From Acidobacteriaceae bacterium (lineage in GTDB: Bacteria > Acidobacteriota > Terriglobia > Terriglobales > Acidobacteriaceae): 44,614 nt of DNA. Below, in pieces: positions 30,716-38,804 of this stretch. Below the pieces are notes generated by a model. The model saw nothing but the letters and a program-made list of their open reading frames with translations. It was not told the origin of the DNA and did not search any database. The translations under genes and the position numbers were made by a program. Each line of letters opens with the position of its first letter. Positions within the stretch are counted from its first letter, which is position 1. Where the stretch lies: NCBI GenBank assembly GCA_030041045.1, contig JASHOQ010000103.1, positions 1 to 44,614 on the forward strand, written 5' to 3'.

Positions 30716-33700
30716 ATGGGGGACTCGATGGCGGTCCGGTCGACGGAGATCGGAAGAAGCAAAGACGAGCGGCGCGCAGCCCGATTTGCCCGGATGGTTC
30801 TCTGGCCATTCCTGGCAAGTCTCGCTCTCACTCTGGCGGTGGGGGCAATTATTGCGCGCATCCTGGGCGGCGCTCGCTACGATGACCTCCTGATGATCGC
30901 CGTGGTGGCCGCTGCGGCTGTTCTGGTGGTGCGCATACGCTCCCGGGGCAGCTCCGGGTCACAGCAAGCCGAACTTTCCGCGGCTGAACAGAGCGGAGAA
31001 CTTCTCGAGTCGGCCGGAGCAGCGATCGCGGCGGTCGATCTCGAAGGCCGGCTCATGTATGTCAACTCCAACGCCGAGCGTCTGCTCGGCTATCACGCCG
31101 ACGAACTCGCGCCTGCGTGGATGAGGGCGCGAATTCTTGCCCCGGGCGAGGGCGCGCGCCTGGTGGAGGAGATGCAGGAGCTCGCCGGCATTGAGCAGAC
31201 CGCCGGGCTGGCCGCAGCCAGCCCCTTGACCGTCTATCTCGAGTGTGTGCGCGCGCTCCCGCCAAGCATGGTGCCCAGTTTCGACGTGCAGCTTCTGCGC
31301 AAGGATGGCGTGGCCGTACCGGTTACACTGCACATCTCCGCGCTGCGCTCGGCCTCGGCAGGAATCAGCGGACTGGTCGCGGTGGCCGTGGACCAGAGCG
31401 CAACCCGGCATCGCGAACAGGCTCTGCGCGAGTCGCAGGATCGCTACCGCGATCTCTTCGAGAACGCAAGCGAAATGATTGCCACGCTCAGCCCCACGGG
31501 GCGCTTCCTCTACGTGAACCCCGCATGGAGGCGGTGTTTCAGCTGTGAAGACGCCGAGCTCCTCGAACTCTCTTCGTTTGAAGAAGTCTTCGCGGCAAGT
31601 TGCCGCGACCAGGCCGCCGCGCTGTTTCAGCGCGCCCTGGCCGGCGAATTGGTAGAGCGCGCGCCGCTGCGTCATCACTCGCCCGAAGGCCGCATCCTCG
31701 ATCTCGAGCTCAGCCTCAGCCAGCGCCAGAAAGCCGGCAATCCGCTGGCCATCCGCTGCCTGCTCCGCGATGTGACCCAGCAGCGCCAGCGCGAGCACCG
31801 CCTCGCTCTGCAGCTCGCCGTGAGCCAGATCCTGGGCGAAAACATCGCTCCCGATGCCGCTTCCATGCGCATTCTTGAGGCTCTGTGCGTCGCCCACGGC
31901 TGGGATGCCGCGATCAAATGGAAACTCAACGACAGACAGGATGGTCTGGAGTTTTCGACGGCTTGGGGTTATCCGGATCGCCGTGCGGAATCTCTCATTC
32001 TCGAAAGCATGGGCGCCACCGTGGTATGCGGAGCCGATCTGGCCGGCCGCGCGTGGAAGGACGGCCGTCCCGTATGGGTCTCCGATCTGACGGCGTTTCC
32101 GGCCAGCCCGCGCATGCAGTCGGCTCTTAAGCAGGACATGGTCTCCGGCTGGGCTGCGCCCGTGCGCGTGGGCGACAAGACCCTGGCCGTCCTCGAGTTC
32201 TTCTGCCGCTACACTTTGCGTGAGGATCGCGAGGCCATTGCCACGGTGGAAACGGTGGCCACCTCGCTGGGACAGATGCTGGCGCGCAGCGAAGAGCGGG
32301 GCCGGGCCGAAGAGCTTCACCGGAGACAGCAGGTTTTGCTCGACGCGGTCACCGACGGCATCTGCGGTCTCGACCGCGATGGCTGCGTGAGCTTCGCCAA
32401 TCCCGCCGCGGCGCGCATGCTGGGCGCCGAGGCCGACGCGCTCACAGGAACGACAGTCCATGCGCTGCTGCACGGCTTTGCGGCCGCCGAACGCGCCTGC
32501 GGCGAAGATTGCCTGCTCAAGCGCAACGCCCTGCTGCCGCGCGCCACAGCCGGAGAAGACAACATCTTCCGCGCCGACGGCTCCGCCTTCCCCGCTGAGT
32601 ATGCGCTGACGCCCATTCCTGACCAGGGCCGCTTTTCCGGCGCCGTCTTGAGCTTCCGCGACATCAGCCAGAGGTACGCTCTCGACCGCCTCAAAGACGA
32701 GTTCATCTCCACGGTAAGCCACGAACTGCGCACTCCGCTCACTTCTATCCGCGGCGCTCTCGGCCTGCTTTCTTCCGGCATCCTCAGCGAGGTGAATGAG
32801 AAGGCCGCGAATCTTCTCCGCATCGCCCTCACCAACTCCGATCGGCTCGTCCGCCTCATCAACGACATTCTCGATCTGGAGCGCATCCAGAGCGGCAAGC
32901 AGCCGCTCGCCTTCCGTGGCGTGCAACTGGCCGAACTCATCCGCCAGGCTATCGACGGCATGCAGCCCGTGGCCGATGCCGCCGGGGTGCAGCTCTTCCA
33001 CGACACCACGCAGATTGAAGTTTCCGCCGATCCTGACCGCCTGCTGCAGGTGCTCACCAACCTGCTCTCGAACGCGGTCAAATTTTCGCCGCCCGGATCG
33101 TCGGTTTCCATCATGTTGCGTCCCGGCGTCACCGGCGTCACCCTTTCCGTCATTGATCACGGCCGCGGCATTCCCGCCGACAAGCTCGAATCCATCTTCG
33201 ACCGCTTCCAGCAGGTGGACGCCTCCGATTCGCGCCAGAAAGGCGGCAGCGGTCTGGGCCTCGCCATTTGCCGGTCCATCGTTCTGCAGCACTCCGGCCG
33301 CATCTGGGCGGAGCGCAATCCGGTGCGTGGATCCACGTTCCGCGTTTTTCTGCCTTATAAGCCCGTTCCCCTCGAACCCGGCGAGCCCCTCACAGGCGAG
33401 CCACGGTCCGGCACGGTGGTTCTTGCGGGCGGCGGACCGGAGGCGCGCCCGCGCATCGCCGCGCAGCTGGTGCGCCACGGCTACCGCGTAATTGAAACCT
33501 CCACCGTGGAGCAGACACTTGCCGCCGCGGAAAAGTCCGTGCAGGCCATCCTTCTCGACACCGCGCTCGACGGCATGAACGGCTGGGAGATTCTTCCTCT
33601 GCTGCGCCGCCTCGATCCCGAATCGCGCACGCCCGTGGTACTGCTCAGCGTGGATGGCGCGCAGGCGCCCACCGAGCTGCCGCTCCCCGTCGAGGGCAGT

Positions 33701-34189
33701 ATATCCATGCCGATCGCAGAAAACGCGCTGCTCGCCGAGCTGGCCCGCGTTCTCTGCGGGCCCGGAGACAAGGCGCGCATTCTTGTCGTCGAAGACGATC
33801 GCGACCTGGCCCGCGTGATCGCGGAAATTTTCTCCCGCGACTGCATTCAGGTTCAGTGTGCGCACAACCTCCAGGGGGCGATCGACGCCTGTTTTGCTTT
33901 TCAGCCGCATCTCATCGTACTCGATATCGGCTTGCCCGACGGCAACGGCTTCAACATTGTGGATTGGCTGCGGCAGAACGAGAGCCTGGCGCGCCTCCCG
34001 CTGGTGGTTTATTCCGGCCGCGAGCTCTCGCCCGCCGAGCGCCGTCATCTTACGCTGGGTCCCACGCACTTTCTGGCTAAGGCCCGGGTTCAGCCGCAGC
34101 AGCTCGAGGCCCTGGTTTTAACCATGCTGCGCCGTTCACGCTTGATGGAAGACACCCCTACGCGTGAGTCTTCCGTACACAATCCGTAA
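30716..34189 (+). CDS. Hybrid sensor histidine kinase (2TM-PAS-PAS-GAF-PAS-HisKA-HATPase-REC-REC)
   Basis: 1157 residues. Two membrane helices (about 28-50, 57-74), PAS (95-225), PAS (240-355), GAF (370-525) and PAS (535-655) precede the kinase. The H-box STVSHELRTPL puts the phospho-acceptor at H669. ATP-binding motifs are NLLSNAVKF, DHGRGIP, FDRFQQVD and GSGLGLAI. The first receiver (about 899-1012) keeps an aspartate at D948 (LLDTALDGMNG) but has VVLAGGGPE where the acidic pocket should be, so it is probably degenerate. The second (1020-1130) is complete: E1026/D1027/D1028, D1070, S1100 and K1122. It heads an operon with a REC-only regulator and an Hpt protein. Signals sensed are unknown; the periplasmic loop is short, so sensing is probably cytoplasmic or in the membrane. 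Confidence 0.93.
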   Translation: MGDSMAVRSTEIGRSKDERRAARFARMVLWPFLASLALTLAVGAIIARILGGARYDDLLMIAVVAAAAVLVVRIRSRGSSGSQQAELSAAEQSGELLESAGAAIAAVDLEGRLMYVNSNAERLLGYHADELAPAWMRARILAPGEGARLVEEMQELAGIEQTAGLAAASPLTVYLECVRALPPSMVPSFDVQLLRKDGVAVPVTLHISALRSASAGISGLVAVAVDQSATRHREQALRESQDRYRDLFENASEMIATLSPTGRFLYVNPAWRRCFSCEDAELLELSSFEEVFAASCRDQAAALFQRALAGELVERAPLRHHSPEGRILDLELSLSQRQKAGNPLAIRCLLRDVTQQRQREHRLALQLAVSQILGENIAPDAASMRILEALCVAHGWDAAIKWKLNDRQDGLEFSTAWGYPDRRAESLILESMGATVVCGADLAGRAWKDGRPVWVSDLTAFPASPRMQSALKQDMVSGWAAPVRVGDKTLAVLEFFCRYTLREDREAIATVETVATSLGQMLARSEERGRAEELHRRQQVLLDAVTDGICGLDRDGCVSFANPAAARMLGAEADALTGTTVHALLHGFAAAERACGEDCLLKRNALLPRATAGEDNIFRADGSAFPAEYALTPIPDQGRFSGAVLSFRDISQRYALDRLKDEFISTVSHELRTPLTSIRGALGLLSSGILSEVNEKAANLLRIALTNSDRLVRLINDILDLERIQSGKQPLAFRGVQLAELIRQAIDGMQPVADAAGVQLFHDTTQIEVSADPDRLLQVLTNLLSNAVKFSPPGSSVSIMLRPGVTGVTLSVIDHGRGIPADKLESIFDRFQQVDASDSRQKGGSGLGLAICRSIVLQHSGRIWAERNPVRGSTFRVFLPYKPVPLEPGEPLTGEPRSGTVVLAGGGPEARPRIAAQLVRHGYRVIETSTVEQTLAAAEKSVQAILLDTALDGMNGWEILPLLRRLDPESRTPVVLLSVDGAQAPTELPLPVEGSISMPIAENALLAELARVLCGPGDKARILVVEDDRDLARVIAEIFSRDCIQVQCAHNLQGAIDACFAFQPHLIVLDIGLPDGNGFNIVDWLRQNESLARLPLVVYSGRELSPAERRHLTLGPTHFLAKARVQPQQLEALVLTMLRRSRLMEDTPTRESSVHNP

Positions 34190-34286
34190 CCAGCGCCGCG
34201 CCCGGCCGCCATCGACAATCGGGCCGCTCTCCGTCACAATATGGAGTAAGTCTCCAAACAGTGTTCCATCGGAAAGGCATTTGGCT

Positions 34287-34661
34287 GTGGTTCACCGCAT
34301 TCTGATCATCGACGACGAAGACGACATTCGCGAAGTGGCCGCAATGAGTCTCGAGAGCGTTGCCGGCTGGGAAGTCATCATGGCCAGCTCCGGAGCGCAG
34401 GGCCTGGTCCGTGCCGCCGAGTACCTTCCCGACGCCATTCTCCTCGACGTCATGATGCCCGGCATGGATGGACCGACCACCTTCCGCGAACTGCGCAAGA
34501 ATCCGCGCACCGCGCGCATACCCGTCCTGCTGCTGACCGCCAAGGTGCAGAGCAGCGACCAGCGGCGTTTCGCCGACCTCGGCGTCGAAGCCGTGCTCTT
34601 CAAGCCCTTCGACCCCATGACCCTCTCCTCTGAGATTGCCAACGTTCTCGGCTGGAACTGA
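34287..34661 (+). CDS. Single-domain response regulator
   Basis: 124 residues from the GTG at 34287, with GGAAAGG upstream; a TTG two codons earlier is possible. A frame open from 34164 overlaps the kinase gene and was not used. All receiver residues are present: D9/D10 (ILIIDDEDD), phospho-acceptor D54 (ILLDVMMPGMDG), T84 (LLLTAKV) and K106 (LFKPFDP). There is no output domain, so it probably acts by protein contact (CheY-like) or shuttles phosphate in the relay with the Hpt protein next door. It lies 97 bp after the kinase and 13 bp before the Hpt gene. Confidence 0.9.
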   Translation: MVHRILIIDDEDDIREVAAMSLESVAGWEVIMASSGAQGLVRAAEYLPDAILLDVMMPGMDGPTTFRELRKNPRTARIPVLLLTAKVQSSDQRRFADLGVEAVLFKPFDPMTLSSEIANVLGWN

Positions 34662-34674
34662 TCACCCTTCCCCC

Positions 34675-35013
34675 ATGGAACCCGCCGCGAATCAGGCTGC
34701 TTCTGCCGACCTTGGAGCGGCTCTCGATCGTCTCTGGGCCCGTTTTCTGCCCGAGCTGCGCGAGCGCGTGGCTGTGCTCGAATCGGCAGCGCACTCGCTT
34801 GCCGCCGGCGCGCTCACGGCCGATGAGCAGGAAGCCGCCCACTCCGCAGCGCACAAACTCGCCGGAGTGCTGGGCACCTTCAATCTCCCGCGCGGCACCG
34901 AGCTCGCCCGCGAGCTTGAGCTTTTTTATGCAGCCGCAACCAATCCTTCCCCGGCGGCGCGGCTGGCGCAACAGACCCGAGAGTTGCGCGCCCTCATCGA
35001 CAACCGCAAATAG
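34675..35013 (+). CDS. Histidine phosphotransfer (Hpt) domain protein
   Basis: 112 residues, all helical. The Hpt motif AAHKLAGVLGTFNL places the phospho-acceptor at H60. The helices before it (LWARFLPELRERVAVLE) and after it (RGTELARELELFYAA) fit a four-helix bundle. It should move phosphate between the kinase receiver domains and the single-domain regulator upstream. Its position in the same run supports this. xseA follows after 29 bp, so the phosphorelay may be co-transcribed with DNA-repair and cell-wall genes. Confidence 0.85.
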   Translation: MEPAANQAASADLGAALDRLWARFLPELRERVAVLESAAHSLAAGALTADEQEAAHSAAHKLAGVLGTFNLPRGTELARELELFYAAATNPSPAARLAQQTRELRALIDNRK

Positions 35014-35042
35014 TGCCGCCCAGCAGTTAAACTTTGAAAGGC

Positions 35043-36497
35043 ATGCCTCCGCGCGCTGACACTTCGCAGCAAACTCAGCTCGGCCTCAACTTCGCCCCGT
35101 CTGAGCCTGAGCTGGACCCCGCGTCCGCGCGCCGCATCTGGCCCGTAAGCGAGCTGGTCGCGCAAGTGCGCGCCATCGTCGAGCGGGTCTATAACGACGT
35201 TTGGGTTGAAGGCGAAATCTCCAATTGCCGTTCCGCTCCCTCCGGCCACGTTTATTTCACGCTCAAGGATGCGGAGGCACAGCTGCCCGTGGTGCTCTTC
35301 CGCCGCCACGCGCTGCTCCTGCGCTTCCGGCCCGAAGATGGCCTGCGCGTTCTCGTCCGCGGCCGCGTGAGCGTCTTTGAGCAGCGCGGCCAGATGCAGC
35401 TGGTCGCCGAGACCCTGGAGCCCGTCGGCGCCGGCTCTCTGCAGCTTGCTTTCGAACAGCTGCGCGAGCGGCTGAAGGCGGAGGGCCTTTTCGATGCCGA
35501 GCGCAAGCGCCCGTTGCCCGCCTTTCCCCGCACCGCGGCCATCGTCACCTCGCCCACGGGCGCCGTGATCCGAGACTTCCTCCACATCGTCGCCCGCCGC
35601 CACTCCGGCCTCAACGTGCTGCTTTACCCGGCCGCGGTGCAGGGCGATTCGGCGCCGGCCGAAATCGAGTCCGCGCTCGCCGATCTCAACGCATCGGGAC
35701 TCGCCGATCTCATCGTCCTCGCCCGCGGGGGCGGCTCGCTCGAAGATCTCGCCGCTTTCAACAGCGAGCGCGTGGCGCGTGCGATTGCCTCGAGCCAGCT
35801 CCCTGTAGTCTCCGCGGTGGGGCATGAAACCGACTTCACCATCGCCGACTTCGTCGCCGACCTGCGCGCGCCCACGCCCTCCGCCGCAGCCGAACTCATC
35901 ACCGAAGCCCAGCACAACATTGCCGAGCATCTCGCCGCGCAGGCGCATCGCCTGGAGCGCGCCGCGCGCTATCAGCTTCTGCAGGCACGGCAATGCCTTG
36001 CCGATGCGGGATTCGATCGCGCCGAGTTGCGCATCGCGGCGCAGTTCCTGCGCCACGCCCAGCGCCTCGACGATCTCGTCTTCCGCCACGAGTCCGCGGT
36101 TGCCGCGCAACTGCGCGCGCGCCAGACCCGCGTGGCTGAATTGACCGCCGCTGTGCTTCGCCACGATCCCCGCCGCGCCCTGGCGCAGGCGCGCGAACAT
36201 CTCGCGTCTCTGCGCGCCCGTCTCGATCATGCCATGGCGCGCGCCGTCCACGCTGCAAATCTTCATCTGAATGCCCTGGCGGCGCGCCTCCACGCCCTCT
36301 CGCCTCTCGCCGTGCTTGAGCGCGGCTACGCGCTCGTGCTCTCACCCGAAGGCGCACTCATACGTTCGACAACACAGCTCGCGCCCGGCAACAGCGTGAC
36401 CACGCGGCTTGCCGATGGCGACTTCCTGAGCCGTGTTGAATCCGTCACGCGCAACTCGCCCCGGCGCAGCAAGAGAAGCAAACGCCCGCAATCATGA
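35043..36497 (+). CDS. xseA: Exodeoxyribonuclease VII large subunit
   Basis: 484 residues from the ATG at 35043 (a TTG at 35034 would add three). An N-terminal OB fold (about 20-125: VYNDVWVEGEISNCR, GHVYFTLKDAEAQLPVVLFR) binds single-stranded DNA. The catalytic region has FPRTAAIVTSPTGAVIRDF, ADLIVLARGGGSLEDLAAF and PVVSAVGHETDFTIADFVAD. A long helical part follows, then the conserved end (LERGYALVLSPEG). With XseB it degrades single-stranded DNA in both directions; xseB is not in the window. Its TGA overlaps the glmM ATG (ATGA at 36494-36497). Confidence 0.95.
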   Translation: MPPRADTSQQTQLGLNFAPSEPELDPASARRIWPVSELVAQVRAIVERVYNDVWVEGEISNCRSAPSGHVYFTLKDAEAQLPVVLFRRHALLLRFRPEDGLRVLVRGRVSVFEQRGQMQLVAETLEPVGAGSLQLAFEQLRERLKAEGLFDAERKRPLPAFPRTAAIVTSPTGAVIRDFLHIVARRHSGLNVLLYPAAVQGDSAPAEIESALADLNASGLADLIVLARGGGSLEDLAAFNSERVARAIASSQLPVVSAVGHETDFTIADFVADLRAPTPSAAAELITEAQHNIAEHLAAQAHRLERAARYQLLQARQCLADAGFDRAELRIAAQFLRHAQRLDDLVFRHESAVAAQLRARQTRVAELTAAVLRHDPRRALAQAREHLASLRARLDHAMARAVHAANLHLNALAARLHALSPLAVLERGYALVLSPEGALIRSTTQLAPGNSVTTRLADGDFLSRVESVTRNSPRRSKRSKRPQS

Positions 36498-37870
36498 CCA
36501 CATCCGGCACACGCAGACTCTTCGGCACTGACGGCATTCGCGCCGTCGCGGGTGAGCCGCCCCTCGACCCGACCACCATCTACGCGGTCGGGCTGGCGCT
36601 GGCGCACTCGCTGCGCAAAAAAAATGCTTCGCCGCGGGTCCTTCTTGGCCGCGACACCCGCGAGTCCAGCCCCTGGATCGCCGCCACGCTCGCCGCCGCG
36701 CTGCGTGAGGCCGGCGGGCAGGTCGAGAGCGCCGGCGTCATCACCACGCCCGCCGTCGCTTATCTCGCGCGCAAACACGGGTTTCACGCCGGCATAGTGG
36801 TCTCCGCCTCGCACAATCCCTGGGCTGATAACGGCATCAAGCTCTTCGGCGGCGACGGCTACAAGCTGCCCGACGCAGTCGAACTCGCCATCGAAGACGA
36901 AATCTTCCACCACGCCGCGCAGATCGAGGCGCCCGATCCCGGATCGCTTCCGCCCGTCGAAGACAAACCCGCGCTCGCCCGCGACTACATCGACTTTCTC
37001 GCCGGGTGCGTTCCCGGCCTCTCACTCGGTGGACTTCACCTCGTGGCCGACTGTGCCAACGGCGCGGCTGCCGCGGTTGGGCCGGAACTGTTCCAGCTTC
37101 TGAACTCGGACCGCCGCGCTGAAATAACCTTTCTTAACATCGCGCCCGACGGCCGCAATATCAACCTGGACTGCGGCGCGCTCCATCCGGAATTTGTTGC
37201 CGGGGAAGTAAAGGCGCGCAGCGCGCATCTGGGCCTCACCTTTGACGGCGATGCCGACCGCTGCCTGCTGGCAGATTCTCACGGGAGGGTTGTGAATGGC
37301 GACACCATCCTGCTCGTGGCGGCGCGCGATCTAAAAACCCGCGGCCTGCTCAGGGGCGATCTCGTGGTGGCGACGACCATGTCCAACATGGGCCTCGAGG
37401 CGGCGCTCAAGCGCAGCGGCATCCGCATGAGCCGCGCGCCGGTGGGCGACCGCTACGTGCTCGAAGAGATGCAGAAGGCGAACGCGGCTCTAGGCGGCGA
37501 GCAGTCCGGCCACATCCTCTTCCCGCATCTCGCCACCACCGGCGACGGCCTGCTCACGGCGCTCGTCGTCCTCGATCTCATCGCGCGCACCGGCCAATCC
37601 ATTGAGGAACTCACCGCCGATCTCAAGGTCTTTCCCCAGACCATCGTCAACGTTCGCGTGCGCGAGAAGAAGCCCCTTGATGCCATCCCCTCCATCGCCG
37701 CCGCCATCCGTGCCGCGGAAGAGGCTCTCAAGAACAACGGCCGCGTGGTCATCCGCTACAGCGGCACCGAGCCGCTGGCCCGCGTCATGATCGAAGCCGA
37801 AGACGAAGCCGCCATGCGCCGCCACTCAAACGCAATTGCCGCGGCCATCCGGACCGAGCTGGGCGCCTGA
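36494..37870 (+). CDS. glmM: Phosphoglucosamine mutase GlmM
   Basis: 458 residues. Active-site serine S106 lies in VVSASHNPWADNGIK, the Mg site in FDGDADR (250-256), the sugar-binding loop in GGEQSGH and the phosphate-binding site in RYSGTEPLARVMIE. The start RRLFGTDGIRAVAGE is diagnostic of GlmM rather than PgcA or ManB. It converts GlcN-6-P to GlcN-1-P for UDP-GlcNAc, peptidoglycan and LPS synthesis. It is translationally coupled to xseA through an ATGA overlap. RapZ, which in enterobacteria controls GlcN6P synthesis, is encoded 30 kb away, so no local link is implied. Confidence 0.95.
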   Translation: MTTSGTRRLFGTDGIRAVAGEPPLDPTTIYAVGLALAHSLRKKNASPRVLLGRDTRESSPWIAATLAAALREAGGQVESAGVITTPAVAYLARKHGFHAGIVVSASHNPWADNGIKLFGGDGYKLPDAVELAIEDEIFHHAAQIEAPDPGSLPPVEDKPALARDYIDFLAGCVPGLSLGGLHLVADCANGAAAAVGPELFQLLNSDRRAEITFLNIAPDGRNINLDCGALHPEFVAGEVKARSAHLGLTFDGDADRCLLADSHGRVVNGDTILLVAARDLKTRGLLRGDLVVATTMSNMGLEAALKRSGIRMSRAPVGDRYVLEEMQKANAALGGEQSGHILFPHLATTGDGLLTALVVLDLIARTGQSIEELTADLKVFPQTIVNVRVREKKPLDAIPSIAAAIRAAEEALKNNGRVVIRYSGTEPLARVMIEAEDEAAMRRHSNAIAAAIRTELGA

Positions 37871-37877
37871 GTCCTCA

Positions 37878-37953
37878 ATTTCCTATTTCCTGTTCCCTGG
37901 TTCTGGCCTCTCGTCCCTTGTTCCCTCGTTCCCTGCCCCCGTATCCTCATTCC
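37878..37953. repeat. TTCCCT-type array before the HAD gene
   Basis: Degenerate units TTCCTATT, TTCCTGTT, CCCTGGTT and CCCTTGTTCCCTCG fill the 83 bases between glmM and the HAD ATG. This is the same family as 14001-14094. No Shine-Dalgarno sequence is available before the ATG. Confidence 0.6.
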
Positions 37954-38658
37954 ATGCCCCGCTTCGCCGCAGGCCAAACCCTGCTCATCGACGCCGACGA
38001 CACCCTTTGGGAAAACAACATCTACTTCGAGCGCGCCATTGCCGCGTTCATCACCTTCCTCGACCACAAAGAGCACTCGCCCGCCGAGGTCCGCAAAACA
38101 CTCAACGCCGTCGAGCGCAAAACCATCCTCGCCCACGGTTACGGCCTTTCGAGTTTCACGCGCTCGCTGGTTGACTGCTTCGAGCGCCTCTCGCCCGCGC
38201 CCGTCAGCGAAGAAAAACGCGAGCGCATCCGCGGCTTGGCGCGCGCCATCGCCGAACAGGAAATCGAGCTGCTTCCCGCTGTCGCGGAGACTCTCGCCGA
38301 TCTGGCCAGGCGCCATCGCCTCGTCCTCATGACCAAGGGCAACCACGCCGAGCAGGCGGACAAGCTTGCCCGCTCCGGCCTCGCCTCGTGGTTTGCCGCG
38401 GTCGAAATTGTTCCTGAAAAGGACCCAGCCACTTATCGCGCCGTGGTCGCGCGGCAAAACATCGCGCCGGGCACCGCGTGGATGATCGGCAACAGCCCCA
38501 AGAGCGACATCAACCCCGCGCTCGATGCCGGCCTGCACGCTGTCTTCCTCTTCCACAAAGACACCTGGGTGCTGGAGCACGCTGAGGTCGATGCCGCTCC
38601 TGACGGCCAGCATCTTATCGAGCTCGATTCCTTTGCCAAGCTGTGCGAGATCTTCTAG
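37954..38658 (+). CDS. HAD-superfamily hydrolase
   Basis: 234 residues from the ATG at 37954; the frame is open to 37918 but that part is repeat DNA. HAD motifs: I, LIDADDTLWEN (nucleophile and acid aspartates in DADDT); II, LVLMTKGN; III, the lysine in VEIVPEKDP; IV, IGNSPKSDINPA. A helical cap lies between motifs I and II. It is most like YjjG/phosphoglycolate phosphatase-type enzymes, so a small phosphate-ester substrate is likely but unspecified. The TAG stop (38656-38658) is the first three bases of the MITE-like element, so the C-terminus may have been set by that insertion. Confidence 0.88.
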   Translation: MPRFAAGQTLLIDADDTLWENNIYFERAIAAFITFLDHKEHSPAEVRKTLNAVERKTILAHGYGLSSFTRSLVDCFERLSPAPVSEEKRERIRGLARAIAEQEIELLPAVAETLADLARRHRLVLMTKGNHAEQADKLARSGLASWFAAVEIVPEKDPATYRAVVARQNIAPGTAWMIGNSPKSDINPALDAGLHAVFLFHKDTWVLEHAEVDAAPDGQHLIELDSFAKLCEIF

Positions 38659-38774
38659 AGCGGTTCCACAGTACATGTAGCCATATTTCACAGTTGCGGA
38701 AGGTGGCTTTTTCTTGGTGAAAAAGCCACTTAGCATCTGCGGCTTCGGGATACAGCAAATGTGAAACCGCTGTA
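38656..38774 (-). mobile_element. MITE-like element, 119 bp, copy B
   Basis: Identical to the reverse complement of 22957-23075 except for one base (118 of 119). It begins TAGAGCGGTTCC and ends AACCGCTGTA. The opening TAG is the stop codon of the HAD gene. There is no coding capacity; an open frame across it continuing antisense to that gene is an artefact. Confidence 0.8.
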
Positions 38775-38804
38775 ATTGCGTGCGGCATTCGTGTTCCCTC
38801 CCAC

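Noticed and set aside
30959..34069. A 1036-codon open frame on the minus strand opposite the histidine kinase
   Set aside because: The plus strand encodes a kinase with every expected motif in order; the antisense frame is open because of high GC at codon third positions and resembles no protein family.
37756..38736. A 326-codon minus-strand frame opposite the HAD gene, starting in the MITE
   Set aside because: It shares its N-terminus with a frame across the other MITE copy and otherwise runs antisense to the HAD gene.
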